A stretch of 64,000 nucleotides of DNA, taken from the NCBI RefSeq assembly GCF_004342165.1, contig NZ_SMAL01000003.1:62001-126000 (forward strand), in the 5' to 3' direction. Source of the DNA: Natranaerovirga pectinivora. Its GTDB lineage: Bacteria > Bacillota > Clostridia > Lachnospirales > DSM-24629. Shown here piece by piece: positions 36,612 through 44,959 of the stretch (position 1 is the stretch's first letter; each line of letters begins with the position of its first letter). A model generated the notes under the pieces. That model was not told where the DNA came from, ran no database searches, and worked only from the letters and a program-made list of their open reading frames with translations. The position numbers were made by a program, and so were the translations under genes.

Positions 36612-37462
36612 TTAAGCTCCCTCCCAGTTAATTTAATAAAAATATCTTCTAAGGTAGCTTCTTGAGTATGTATTCTTCTAATGTCTTTATTATTTATAAT
36701 GTCCATAAATTCTATGTTGTTTTTAATTTTATCTAATGAAAATTCTCTAGAAATTTCATTATCTTCATCATAATAATCTATTTTTAAAGTTTGAGTCCCA
36801 TGCCTTATCATTAATTCTTTTGGAGTATCTATTGTAGGGATTTTTCCATCTACTATAAAAGCAACTTTGTCACATAATTGCTCTGCTACATTCATATTAT
36901 GGGTGGTTAAGAAAATTGTTTTACCTTTATTCTTTAAGTCTAAAATGATGTCTTTAATTATTTTTCCGTTAATAGGATCAAGACCTGATGTTGGTTCATC
37001 AAAAAAGAAAATTTCTGGGTTATGCATTATTGAACGGATAAAATTAAGACGCATCTTCATCCCTTTTGAAAAACCCTCAACTTTTTTATCTTTATCTTTT
37101 AACAATCCTACTGTATCTAGCAATGCTTCGATATTAGTTGATTGGTTCTTATAATAAGAACCTATTAAATCTAAATTTTCTTTTGCTGTTAATTTTATAT
37201 ACAGGTTAGGAAAGTCAAAAGCTACACCAATGTTCTCAAAAAAATCCTTACCCCAATGACTTCTTTCCTTTCCCATAATTTCCACATTACCCTTATACCC
37301 TCTAAGCAAACCAATAATAATTCTTTGGGTAGTGGTTTTACCTGCACCACTAGGACCTAAAAATCCAAATATTTCGCCTTTTTGAATATTAAAATCAATG
37401 CCTTGTATTGCCTTTTTATTACTTTTCTCATAATTAAATTCTAGTCCAGATACATTAATCAT
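36608..37462 (-). CDS. ABC transporter ATPase
   Basis: A 284-residue nucleotide-binding subunit. Walker A GPSGAGKTT, signature FSKGM, Walker B IFFFDEPTSGLD and the H-loop LTTHNM are present; the signature has FSKGM in place of LSGGQ, common in this export group. The start MINVSGLEF is chosen because AGAAGGAG is 8 bp upstream; the 28 residues before it are Arg-rich and lack a ribosome site. Coupled to the two permeases through overlapping start and stop codons. Confidence 0.93.
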   Translation of the reverse strand: MINVSGLEFNYEKSNKKAIQGIDFNIQKGEIFGFLGPSGAGKTTTQRIIIGLLRGYKGNVEIMGKERSHWGKDFFENIGVAFDFPNLYIKLTAKENLDLIGSYYKNQSTNIEALLDTVGLLKDKDKKVEGFSKGMKMRLNFIRSIMHNPEIFFFDEPTSGLDPINGKIIKDIILDLKNKGKTIFLTTHNMNVAEQLCDKVAFIVDGKIPTIDTPKELMIRHGTQTLKIDYYDEDNEISREFSLDKIKNNIEFMDIINNKDIRRIHTQEATLEDIFIKLTGRELK

Positions 37463-37544
37463 TAAATTTCTCCTTCTATTCCTGTATCTATTAAGTATAT
37501 CATTTGCAATATATTCAGTCAATTTTAGAATTTTCCTATAAAGC

Positions 37545-37566
37545 AAAAAAGGGCTATACCCTTTTT
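37545..37566 (-). terminator. Terminator of the MarR-flavodoxin operon
   Basis: AAAAAGGG-TATAG-CCCTTTTTT, just after the leftward flavodoxin gene and upstream of the ABC ATPase gene. Confidence 0.75.
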
Positions 37567-37571
37567 AAGTG

Positions 37572-38075
37572 TTAACTATTAACAGCACTTGCCAAATGCT
37601 CTATATTATCATGTAAAATCAAACTTGCTTTACCCTCTTTATCTAAAGATGGTAATCCACTATTAGATGCTTTAGATACCATTTTTGTAATAAATCGATC
37701 AAAAAACCCTAATTTTTTCGTATTGATCTCTCCACCAAAAACTTTTTTATCTTTTGCCACTTCAATTAGCTCTTTAGGATAAGCATTTTCCAATTGTTTG
37801 TATGCATTCTCTCCTGTTTGCATACAACATATAAAGAGTGCAATTTTTTTACTTTTTAATACTTCTAGATTTTGACTACAAAATGTCTTAATTTCCTTTT
37901 GAATGTTTCCCATATATATAGACCCACCGATTATTACTGTATCGTACTTTCCTAAATCTATACCACTCATTTTCTGAATATTGCAAACATCCGTAGGATC
38001 CTTTAATGCCCCTAATAATTTATCAACACATTTTTCTGCACTTCCATACTTAGTTCCATATACAATTAAATTCAT
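37572..38075 (-). CDS. Flavodoxin-domain protein 1
   Basis: A 167-residue flavodoxin-fold protein of the protoporphyrinogen-oxidase-like (HemG) group. The FMN phosphate loop is YGTKYGSAEKC; VIIGGSIYMGNIQKE follows. The start ATG (MNLIVYG) is chosen since AAGGAG is 9 bp upstream; the ATG three codons earlier directly abuts that site. It is 13 bp after a second flavodoxin gene of the same operon. Function may be electron transfer or heme-type oxidation; not certain. Confidence 0.85.
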   Translation of the reverse strand: MNLIVYGTKYGSAEKCVDKLLGALKDPTDVCNIQKMSGIDLGKYDTVIIGGSIYMGNIQKEIKTFCSQNLEVLKSKKIALFICCMQTGENAYKQLENAYPKELIEVAKDKKVFGGEINTKKLGFFDRFITKMVSKASNSGLPSLDKEGKASLILHDNIEHLASAVNS

Positions 38076-38088
38076 AACCCTCATCTCC

Positions 38089-38625
38089 TTAATTTCTCAT
38101 TATAGATTCAATAATAGGTATTATAGCTTTTTTATTCGTCCAGTCTACAGGACGACTGTAAGAAGCCAACATCCCTTTCTCATCATTAGTTAAATCCTCT
38201 TCTCTTTTTCTTTTTAACTTTATTTTTAATAATGCCATCATAAATTTATCAATCCTATTTAACTTATTAAAATTGAATGCCCCTCTTAAATGAAAAAATT
38301 CCACTCTTTCTTTCATTTCATTTGTAAAATTACCATTTATTATATCATTAACTGCTTCTGGATGAGCAGGTGATGCCCCCACTGATACAACAATAACTTT
38401 TTTATTTTTAATTGTGCTATACTTTTTCTTAATTTTAGAAAACCCTAGAATCCCCACTGCGTATAATGGCCCTACAAAGACAATTGTATTATACTTTATG
38501 AGTTGATCTGTACTTATATCTGTCACCTCATATACTTCACAATTAACTTCTTCTGAAATCCACTGGGCATATTTTTTTGAACTACCATACTTTGTTTTAT
38601 ATAAAATGACTGTTTTTTCTTTCAC
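38089..38625 (-). CDS. Flavodoxin-domain protein 2
   Basis: A 178-residue flavodoxin-fold protein. The FMN loop is YKTKYGSSKKYA, with VFVGPLYAVGILGFSKIKK next. The C-terminal half (FFHLRGAFNFNKLNRIDKFMMALL) resembles HemG-like proteins. It is related to, but diverged from, the next gene. GGAGGG precedes the ATG. Third gene in the marR operon, 19 bp after the FMN-binding gene. Confidence 0.87.
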   Translation of the reverse strand: MKEKTVILYKTKYGSSKKYAQWISEEVNCEVYEVTDISTDQLIKYNTIVFVGPLYAVGILGFSKIKKKYSTIKNKKVIVVSVGASPAHPEAVNDIINGNFTNEMKERVEFFHLRGAFNFNKLNRIDKFMMALLKIKLKRKREEDLTNDEKGMLASYSRPVDWTNKKAIIPIIESIMRN

Positions 38626-38644
38626 ACTACGCCCTCCTATTAAA

Positions 38645-39028
38645 TTATTTGGTCAGTGCATTTTCAATTGCTTTTAAATAAGCATTACTTGTTACCGTAG
38701 CTCCAGTTATCCCGTCAATATTAATACTTTGTTCCTCTAGTATCTTTTGTGTAAGCTCTTTAGTAACATCCGAGCGTTTAAAAGTTACATCTTTAATCCA
38801 ATTTACATTCTGTATCCTTTTATTCTCTATAATGACTTCAACCTCATTAGAAAATCTACCACTTTCATACTCACCATAATATATGCCATCAGCCATATCA
38901 GTTATATCAACATTGTTGATTACTAATTGATCTGCTTCTGATAAGTCCCTGGATAAGTAAGCAATTCCCCCTACGCCTATTAAGATTAATACTAAAAATC
39001 CAATTAAAATACATTTTAAAACTTTCAT
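38645..39028 (-). CDS. FMN-binding domain protein (membrane anchored)
   Basis: A 127-residue protein with an N-terminal transmembrane helix (residues 4-25) and an extracytoplasmic FMN-binding domain. DGITGATVTS near residue 106 matches the flavinylation motif in which FMN is attached covalently to Thr. Such proteins carry electrons across or along the membrane. It would need an ApbE flavin transferase, which is not in this window. It is 4 bp downstream of the MarR gene, so it is translationally coupled. Confidence 0.9.
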   Translation of the reverse strand: MKVLKCILIGFLVLILIGVGGIAYLSRDLSEADQLVINNVDITDMADGIYYGEYESGRFSNEVEVIIENKRIQNVNWIKDVTFKRSDVTKELTQKILEEQSINIDGITGATVTSNAYLKAIENALTK

Positions 39029-39032
39029 TTTT

Positions 39033-39503
39033 TTACTCCTTTCTATATGATTCTCCCATTTTAAAAATTCTTGTCATTAACTTGTCTATACCACTACACA
39101 TCCCGTTAATTTCTTCTTCTGATAAATGTTTAAATAAGTCCTTAATAAATAAAGTATCTTCTTGTTGACTCTCTTCCCAAAAAACATTGCTTTTTTGAGT
39201 TAATTTTAGTCTAAGTGCTCTTTTATCTTTTTTATCTTTTTCAATATTAAGAAAACCTTTTTTCTCAAGTTTTAAAGCTATTTGCTTAATATTCTGATGG
39301 GTACTACTTAGCATCACAGCAACCTCACTTAGTGTTGGCGATTCGTTTCCGAACTGAGAAATTGCAACGATTAATAACCATTGTCTTGTGGTCATATCTC
39401 GACTAAGTAAATACTGATCCCCTAATGCTTGTAATTTGTTGGATAAGAAAAATATACTTCCAAAAATAAATTTTTGTCTATCCTCTATTGTTAACTCATT
39501 CAT
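39033..39503 (-). CDS. MarR-family transcriptional regulator
   Basis: A 156-residue winged-helix protein. The recognition region is SEVAVMLSSTHQNIKQIALKLEKKGFLNIEKDKKDKRALRLKLT. It is the first gene of the four-gene operon with the FMN-binding and flavodoxin genes; a 20-bp palindrome covers its -10 box, so autorepression is likely. The ligand is unknown; there is no conserved Cys of the OhrR type. Confidence 0.9.
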   Translation of the reverse strand: MNELTIEDRQKFIFGSIFFLSNKLQALGDQYLLSRDMTTRQWLLIVAISQFGNESPTLSEVAVMLSSTHQNIKQIALKLEKKGFLNIEKDKKDKRALRLKLTQKSNVFWEESQQEDTLFIKDLFKHLSEEEINGMCSGIDKLMTRIFKMGESYRKE

Positions 39504-39514
39504 TTTTTCACCTC

Positions 39515-39572
39515 AATACGTAATGTATTACCTTTATATATGTAATATATTACATATTTGTTTTTTTGTCAA
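39515..39572 (-). promoter_or_regulatory. Promoter and palindromic operator of the MarR operon
   Basis: TTGACA (39567-39572), 17 bp, TATATT (39544-39549) on the minus strand. A perfect 20-bp palindrome ATATGTAATATATTACATAT (39538-39557) covers the -10 box; a second weaker repeat AATAC-N5-GTATT (39515-39529) lies downstream. The arrangement fits MarR autorepression. Confidence 0.75.
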
Positions 39573-39622
39573 CTTTTTTATAAAACAAATATCACTATTG
39601 CTTATTTTTAATCTACAAAACA

Positions 39623-39649
39623 AACGTCAGTCCATATTGAACTGACGTT
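39623..39649 (-). terminator. Terminator of the deacetylase gene
   Basis: Perfect 9-bp stem AACGTCAGT / ACTGACGTT followed leftward by a T-rich tail. Confidence 0.75.
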
Positions 39650-39679
39650 GGCAAATCTAATATATTATAGTTACTGTTT

Positions 39680-40495
39680 TTAATTATTCTCAATAAAATA
39701 ATCCAAACTTTTAAAAGTATACCCGTCATCTTTCCATTTTGTTAAAAGGTCATCTAATATTTCTGCGTTTGTCTTAGAAGTGCTGTGCAATAATATCATT
39801 GCTCCTGGATGGGACCTTGGTAATAGTTTTGAAAAGGCCAGCTCTTTAGACGGCTGATTATTATTTTCCCAATCCACATAGGCTAAACTCCAAAACATTG
39901 TATAATAACCTAATTCTTTTGCGTGTTTTAAGTTGCTCTCATTGTATTTACCTGCTGGTGGTCTGTAGTATTTTGGCATATCTTCACCAATTAATTCTTT
40001 ATACAAGTTTTCAATGCCCTCTAATTCTTTTTTAAAGCCTTCTATACTTGTAATTTGAGTCATATCAGGATGTTTTGTTGTATGATTGCCTACTATATGT
40101 CCTTCTTCAACCATTCTCTTTACCAGATCTGGGTTCTCTTCTAAGTAATGGCCTACTAAAAAGAAAGCCGCAGGAACACTATGTTTTTTTAAAACATCAA
40201 GTAAAGTGCTCGTGTACCCATTCTCATATCCAGCATCAAAAGTCAAATATAGTACTTTATCTTCTGGGTTACCAACATAGTAGGCATTATATTTTTTAAG
40301 ATATTCTTTATCTGAATTGCCTGTTGGTTGTTGACCGTTTGCACCATATCCTAAACCCCAACTATTATTACTATTGTTAACACTAGCAGGTACCGTTTCA
40401 TTTTGATTTATTAATAATGGGATTGTGGTTAGAATAAGAATAATAGCAAGAATAACCATGATTACTTCACTGATATCAACCTTTTTTTTAGACAT
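39680..40495 (-). CDS. Polysaccharide deacetylase (PdaA-like)
   Basis: A 271-residue NodB-fold deacetylase anchored by an N-terminal transmembrane helix (10-28). Motifs: LTFDAGYENG (metal-binding Asp), VGNHTTKHPDM (His pair), RPPAGKYNE and LLHSTSKTNAEIL. The Ala-Gly after the first Asp and the overall sequence match delta-lactam-biosynthetic PdaA, which removes N-acetyl or lactyl-linked groups from muramic acid during spore cortex formation. Probably acts on peptidoglycan outside the membrane. Divergent from the acetylesterase gene. Confidence 0.9.
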   Translation of the reverse strand: MSKKKVDISEVIMVILAIILILTTIPLLINQNETVPASVNNSNNSWGLGYGANGQQPTGNSDKEYLKKYNAYYVGNPEDKVLYLTFDAGYENGYTSTLLDVLKKHSVPAAFFLVGHYLEENPDLVKRMVEEGHIVGNHTTKHPDMTQITSIEGFKKELEGIENLYKELIGEDMPKYYRPPAGKYNESNLKHAKELGYYTMFWSLAYVDWENNNQPSKELAFSKLLPRSHPGAMILLHSTSKTNAEILDDLLTKWKDDGYTFKSLDYFIENN

Positions 40496-40562
40496 AAAAC
40501 ACCTCAGAAACCTAATTAGTATATATTATTGTAAAATAAATACTTTTATGCTATTTGATTTT

Positions 40563-40605
40563 TATGGTAAAATATATACTAATATTACTTTAATCTTTTA
40601 CCATA
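40563..40605. promoter_or_regulatory. Inverted repeat upstream of the acetylesterase gene
   Basis: TATGGTAAAA (40563-40572) and TTTTACCATA (40596-40605) form a 10-bp inverted repeat with a 23-bp spacer in the divergent region. It could be a regulator site for pectin or sugar use; the spacing suits two helical turns. Confidence 0.4.
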
Positions 40606-40685
40606 ATAATATTAACAATAATATTTTATATAATTATAACAAAAGATAACCTATTGTATTTATAGGCTCTATGGAGGATGATTTT

Positions 40686-41369
40686 ATGGCTAAAACAAAA
40701 GTTTTTCTTGCAGGCGATTCTACTGTTGCCTATAACGACATTTCTACATACCCTCAAACGGGTTGGGGTCAAGTATTACAAATGTACCTTAAAGATAATG
40801 TTCAAGTAGTTAACTATGCAAAAAATGGTAGAAGTAGTAAAAGCTTTATACATGAAGGGTTATTAGATGAAATAGAAAATGAAATAAGTGAAAATGATTT
40901 CTTATTGATTCAATTTGGTCATAACGATCAAAAAGAAGAAGAGCATAGGCGTACTGAACCTTTTACAACTTATCAATATTACTTATCACAGTATATCGAT
41001 GTTGCTATTAATCATAATGCTTATCCTATTTTTATTACACCATTATATAGACGTCATTTTGATGATAAGGGTAATATAAAGGATAAAGTACATTTAGATT
41101 TTCCAGATGCCATGGAAGCTTTAGCAAAAGACTTTGGTGTCCCTATTATTGATTTATGTAATAAAAGCAAAAATTTATTTGAATTAATAGGAGATGCTGA
41201 ATCAAGAAAACTATTTATGCATTTAAAAAAGGGTACGTATAAAAACTACCCAGAAGGTAAAGAGGATGATACCCATTTAAATTATGAAGGAGCTATTACA
41301 GTTGCAGGTTTAATTGTTGATGGGTTAAAAGCATTAGGTGAAAGATATCTAGAACTTGTTAAATATTAG
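40686..41369 (+). CDS. Cytoplasmic rhamnogalacturonan acetylesterase (SGNH/CE12)
   Basis: A 227-residue GDSL/SGNH hydrolase that removes acetyl groups from rhamnogalacturonan or pectin oligosaccharides. Blocks: FLAGDSTV (nucleophile Ser), GWGQVL, NYAKNGRSSKSF (Gly/Asn), IQFGHNDQK (Asn) and the C-terminal DDTHLNYEGA with catalytic Asp and His. Neither start choice gives a signal peptide, so it acts inside the cell on imported oligomers, in contrast to the secreted lyases. The ATG at 40686 is chosen for its GGAGG 8 bp upstream rather than the ATG five codons before. Confidence 0.92.
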   Translation: MAKTKVFLAGDSTVAYNDISTYPQTGWGQVLQMYLKDNVQVVNYAKNGRSSKSFIHEGLLDEIENEISENDFLLIQFGHNDQKEEEHRRTEPFTTYQYYLSQYIDVAINHNAYPIFITPLYRRHFDDKGNIKDKVHLDFPDAMEALAKDFGVPIIDLCNKSKNLFELIGDAESRKLFMHLKKGTYKNYPEGKEDDTHLNYEGAITVAGLIVDGLKALGERYLELVKY

Positions 41370-41377
41370 TTTATAAA

Positions 41378-41406
41378 TAGCGTAATAGACTTTAATCTAA
41401 TACGCT
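41378..41406. terminator. Terminator between acetylesterase and DUF2278 genes
   Basis: TAGCGTAATAGA pairs with TCTAATACGCTA (one mismatch); T-rich flank on the right, between convergent genes. Confidence 0.7.
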
Positions 41407-41415
41407 ACTTTTATA

Positions 41416-42102
41416 CTATTTTTTAATATTTCCGTTTTGATTATGACTGCAATAGACTGTGTCATGTCCTTCGTCATCTGTACACCAAGATTGGGATTGA
41501 AAAGCTAAAAATATGCCAACCCACCTTCGTTGTTCTTCAAAATGAATTAATAACCCTCCATCTTGCCAAATACCATTATCCTTGCGCCACGGCTCAACAC
41601 TGCCTTGATTCATATGAATATTATGTATTCCATTACTGGGTAAAAACTTAAAATATTCATCTGGTCTATCTATGGGCCCCCATCTTTCGCCAAATGCGTA
41701 TAAAATCCCTTTTCTTTTAATTGCTTCATTTAGAACTTGAGATAATTTTTCATTTAAATCATTATCAGGACCAGGTTCTATATTAGGTAATGGTTTCATT
41801 AAAGATGGTGTAAAAAGTCTTCCCCTAACATAGTCAAGGGCAAATTTCCTGTTTTCTTGGTTGATCTCTGTATACCCAAAAGGCAACTGTGGCAAAGAAG
41901 ATATATGGGGAGATGTAAAATTATCCTCTACATAATATAATACTTCAGAAGGAAAACCATATGATTTAATATTAATAGAAGTGCGAAAGTATTTTTCATT
42001 TCCCTTTAAGTTTAATGCACATATTTCTAAATGCCTCTCATCTTTACCTAGTTTTATAGGCTCTAATGGTACTCCTTTAAAAACGCCATAGTTTATAGGC
42101 AT
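41416..42102 (-). CDS. DUF2278 family protein (YukJ-like)
   Basis: A 228-residue protein matching DUF2278/YukJ: starts INYGVFKGVPL, and the C-terminal half contains the family core GIHNIHMNQGS, NGIWQDGGLLIHF and FLAFQSQSWCTDDEGHD. Function unknown. No signal peptide or membrane helix. A single-gene unit ending at a shared terminator. Confidence 0.88.
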   Translation of the reverse strand: MPINYGVFKGVPLEPIKLGKDERHLEICALNLKGNEKYFRTSINIKSYGFPSEVLYYVEDNFTSPHISSLPQLPFGYTEINQENRKFALDYVRGRLFTPSLMKPLPNIEPGPDNDLNEKLSQVLNEAIKRKGILYAFGERWGPIDRPDEYFKFLPSNGIHNIHMNQGSVEPWRKDNGIWQDGGLLIHFEEQRRWVGIFLAFQSQSWCTDDEGHDTVYCSHNQNGNIKK

Positions 42103-42233
42103 ATATCAATCAACTCCCTCATCTATTAAGCAAATTACATCTTTATTGTACTCATCTAATATATTACGCTTATTTTGATAAATTTATAATAATAAATGTA
42201 TCATAAAATCTATTATCTTTTCAATAAAAATTC

Positions 42234-42267
42234 AAAGTGACATCAAAGAAAAGTTTGATGTCACTTT
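42234..42267 (-). terminator. Terminator of the lipoprotein gene
   Basis: Perfect 14-bp stem AAAGTGACATCAAA / TTTGATGTCACTTT, followed leftward by T-rich DNA. Confidence 0.85.
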
Positions 42268-42277
42268 TATCAATTTC

Positions 42278-43747
42278 TTATAATTTAATTATTGTTGCTA
42301 CATTAGTTTCTGCTTCCCAATCAACAAAATATCCTAAATATGTCTCAAAATCTCTAACCTTTACATAGGCTCTTCCATCTACTATAAATCCTTCCATGTA
42401 AATCTTATGGCCATTTCTTGCAACATAAGGTTTTCTTAATTCTTCATCCCAATCAACGTATTCATCAAATGTCTCTGCAACTTTACGTAAAGGTAAATAA
42501 GATCTATGATCTTTCAAAATAACATTTACTTGATCTTGTTGGAATTCATTATTTTTATTTAATATATATTCTCCTGTATCTAGACTTACATACATAACAG
42601 TAATATCATTAACGCCAATAATATCCATAAGATTTTCCATAACGTCTATAAAGTCTAAAATACCTTCTGTTGGAATCTCTAAATCTAATGAATCAATTTT
42701 TTTAGTAGTTTGAGTTATATCTAGATTAAAGCTAAGGTTTTCTCCTTCAGCATTAATATCTACAAAAAGATTAATCACTTCTTTAAAAATATCCTTTTCT
42801 AGTTTTTCTAATGAAAATTCTAGCTTACTATTACCTAATAACTCAATTGCCATAGATTCAATCTCTGTAAATTCTGTTAAAGCTGCTATATATTCTTTTT
42901 CATTCTCCTTAACATCATTAATTACAAATCCTAAACCATTTATAACAGTTTCTTTATCAAAGCCAAATAATGCTTTAGCTTCTTCGTCTTGGAAACTATC
43001 AACAAAATCTGTTAGTTTTATCCCTATGGTTTCTATATTAGTAATTGAATACTTAATAAAGGAATAGGCTATAGGAATAAATTCCTCCGCATTAATACTA
43101 ATAGTGTATTTGCCATTTTCTTCAGTAATATAATCAAATACATACTCTGAATAAGCTTCTATTATGCCTTCATATAATTCAATTGTCTTTTGTTGTAAGC
43201 TTAAAGTATCTATTTGATAATTTAATTCAGATATTTCAGGAACCACCATTGAATACTGCTCAATTAATTCCCCTTGAGAAAGTCTTAGATACTTAACACC
43301 TTCTGGGATAAAAGTTATTAATTCATTTAACTCTTGTATGTTAAATGCTTTAATAAACTCAACTAAGTCATCAAACTTAAAATACATAACATCATGTTTA
43401 TTAATTATTTGGATCAAGCTTTGCTTTTGATCATTGACCTTGTTTTTTAATAGTAATTCAGTAACCATGGATTCATTCTGCAAGTCAGACTTAACATTTA
43501 CTATCAAAGAGAACTCTTTTAGTAAATAATGTACCGTTTTAAAGAATTCCTCTTGAAAAATTTCATTAGGCACATCTTTAAATTCAAAAGATATCTCTGC
43601 TTCGCTCTCAACAATATTGTTTGTCTGTAATTCAAGTACTTCTTTTGTTAAATTATAGTAACCAATTGCAGCTGTATTATTGCAACCAGCTAACAATAAC
43701 ATCATCGAAACTATAATTAATAGTGATATTAACCCTCTTTTTTTCAT
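42278..43747 (-). CDS. Lipoprotein with copper-amine-oxidase-stalk repeat
   Basis: A 489-residue surface lipoprotein. Residues 1-21 are a lipoprotein signal (MLLLAGCNN, Cys21). About 370 residues of mainly helical, unassigned sequence follow. The C-terminal ~95 residues (VILKDHRSYLPLRKVAETFDEYVDWDEE; GFIVDGRAYVKVRDFETYLGYFVDWEAE) match the stalk repeat also seen in the gene at 31165. No enzyme motif is visible. Probably a wall-binding or structural surface protein. Confidence 0.8.
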   Translation of the reverse strand: MKKRGLISLLIIVSMMLLLAGCNNTAAIGYYNLTKEVLELQTNNIVESEAEISFEFKDVPNEIFQEEFFKTVHYLLKEFSLIVNVKSDLQNESMVTELLLKNKVNDQKQSLIQIINKHDVMYFKFDDLVEFIKAFNIQELNELITFIPEGVKYLRLSQGELIEQYSMVVPEISELNYQIDTLSLQQKTIELYEGIIEAYSEYVFDYITEENGKYTISINAEEFIPIAYSFIKYSITNIETIGIKLTDFVDSFQDEEAKALFGFDKETVINGLGFVINDVKENEKEYIAALTEFTEIESMAIELLGNSKLEFSLEKLEKDIFKEVINLFVDINAEGENLSFNLDITQTTKKIDSLDLEIPTEGILDFIDVMENLMDIIGVNDITVMYVSLDTGEYILNKNNEFQQDQVNVILKDHRSYLPLRKVAETFDEYVDWDEELRKPYVARNGHKIYMEGFIVDGRAYVKVRDFETYLGYFVDWEAETNVATIIKL

Positions 43748-43862
43748 TTAAACCCTCCATTTTTTAAAAAATATTATACATCCTTACTATTATACCCATA
43801 ATTTGGTACATCTACAATATCTAGAAATTATATTTTGACTATTTCTATTTTATACCAGTATT

Positions 43863-44186
43863 CTATGTTATTTGTAATAGTAATTCTTCCATTCCTACCT
43901 GGATAAAATTAGGATTAATAACGCCTACTATATTTTTTTCTTTTAATTTCTCAATCATTCCTGGGCCAATTTGACTTGCTATCACATAAGAGCAATCACT
44001 AATTAGTTCCATAGTGTCTTCCATGGTTCCTTTAGGATGAACTAAATTACTACAAGCTGGTTGATTCATCCTAACATCAACAAGTATAAATTCTTTATCT
44101 ACTATTTCAAATATTAAAAATTGTGGCGTTCGACCAAAGTGAGCATTAATAACTTTTCCATCAGTACTTGCAATTGCAATTTTCAT
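43863..44186 (-). CDS. NifX/NifB-C-domain (dinitrogenase cofactor-type) protein
   Basis: A 107-residue protein of the dinitrogenase iron-molybdenum cofactor biosynthesis family: MKIAIASTDGKVINAHFGRTPQFLIFE at the start and IASQIGPGMIEKLKEKNI near the end, with QPACSNL in the middle. Without other nif genes this is likely a metal-cluster carrier or regulator rather than a nitrogenase factor. The start is chosen at MKIAIAS, 8 bp after AAGGAAG; the 21 residues before it would read through a GC-rich hairpin. Confidence 0.85.
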   Translation of the reverse strand: MKIAIASTDGKVINAHFGRTPQFLIFEIVDKEFILVDVRMNQPACSNLVHPKGTMEDTMELISDCSYVIASQIGPGMIEKLKEKNIVGVINPNFIQVGMEELLLQIT

Positions 44187-44218
44187 TGTTTTTTCTTCCT
44201 TTCTTCCAAACATGTAAA

Positions 44219-44245
44219 AAAGGCGCTGGAATTCCCTGCGCCTTT
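44219..44245 (-). promoter_or_regulatory. GC-rich leader hairpin of the NifX-like gene
   Basis: Read leftward: AAAGGCGC / GCGCCTTT around a GGAATTCC-containing loop, followed by T6. It begins about 7 nt after the predicted transcription start and ends 33 nt before the ATG. It looks like an intrinsic terminator placed in a leader, so attenuation or 5'-end protection is possible. Confidence 0.5.
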
Positions 44246-44258
44246 GCATTCTAAAAAT

Positions 44259-44267
44259 ATTATACCA
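44259..44267 (-). promoter_or_regulatory. Extended -10 promoter of the NifX-like gene
   Basis: TGGTATAAT on the minus strand is an extended -10 (TG-N-TATAAT); no good -35 is visible. Confidence 0.5.
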
Positions 44268-44368
44268 TATTTTTAGTAAGTCTTATATTATTTTTATAAA
44301 TAAAATGATATATTATTATTGAACACATTTGGTAATATTATTAAATATAAACTAATAAGGTGATATCT

Positions 44369-44923
44369 ATGGCAAAAACATATTTTCAAAAAGCATATAA
44401 ATTCGATGATAAAAAGGAAGCTTTCGTTATAGAAGTCTCTCTAGATGATTATAATGATGTTTATGATGATTGGGACCCTAGTCCTTTTAAAAAGAGAGAT
44501 ATAGAAGATGAATTTAATGAATTTATTGTTAATTCTTCTGAAGATATTCCTTTTAAATATAGTATAATGTTAAATCTTTATATTCCCGAAGGGAAAAAAA
44601 ACACAGACAAAGAAACTGCTTTAGTAGCAGCTTATAAAAACTTTTATAGCTATGCTTTAAGTCGGTTAAATAAATCTAAATCCAACTTAAATAGAAAAAA
44701 CTTTTTATATTTAGTTTTGTCTGTTTTCTTTCTAACGGGAGGCTTTTTCTTTCGTGAAGTTAATTTGTTCTTTAAAATACTTCAAGAGGGTATATTTATA
44801 GGTGGATGGGTTTTTTTATGGGAGTTCTTTACTAACGTATTTATTTCTAAAAGAGAATTACAAAAAGAGTATAAATTATACAAACGATTATATCATTCAG
44901 ATATTCGCTTTATTTATTATTAA
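44369..44923 (+). CDS. Conserved membrane protein, function unknown
   Basis: A 184-residue protein I cannot assign. The N-terminal ~100 residues are soluble and acidic with the motif DDWDPSPFKKRDIEDEFNEFI and FKYSIMLNLYIPEG, then two close transmembrane helices (about 113-131 and 139-158), and a basic C-terminal tail (SKRELQKEYKLYKRLYHSD). The start ATG follows AAGGTGAT; a GTG three codons before is less likely. Single gene, convergent with the c-di-GMP regulator. Confidence 0.75.
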   Translation: MAKTYFQKAYKFDDKKEAFVIEVSLDDYNDVYDDWDPSPFKKRDIEDEFNEFIVNSSEDIPFKYSIMLNLYIPEGKKNTDKETALVAAYKNFYSYALSRLNKSKSNLNRKNFLYLVLSVFFLTGGFFFREVNLFFKILQEGIFIGGWVFLWEFFTNVFISKRELQKEYKLYKRLYHSDIRFIYY

Positions 44924-44925
44924 CT

Positions 44926-44959
44926 AAAAAGAAGCTCTACTTAACTAAGAGCTTCTTTT
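44926..44959. terminator. Bidirectional terminator
   Basis: AAAAGAAGCTCT / AGAGCTTCTTTT between the membrane protein gene and the c-di-GMP regulator; its right edge touches the stop codon of the latter. Confidence 0.9.

Noticed and set aside
36608-37546. Longer ABC ATPase from an upstream start
   Set aside because: The extra 28 residues are Arg-rich without a ribosome site, whereas the internal ATG has AGAAGGAG.
43863-44186. Nitrogenase-related gene cluster
   Set aside because: Only a NifX-like single gene; no nifHDK or nifB in the window.
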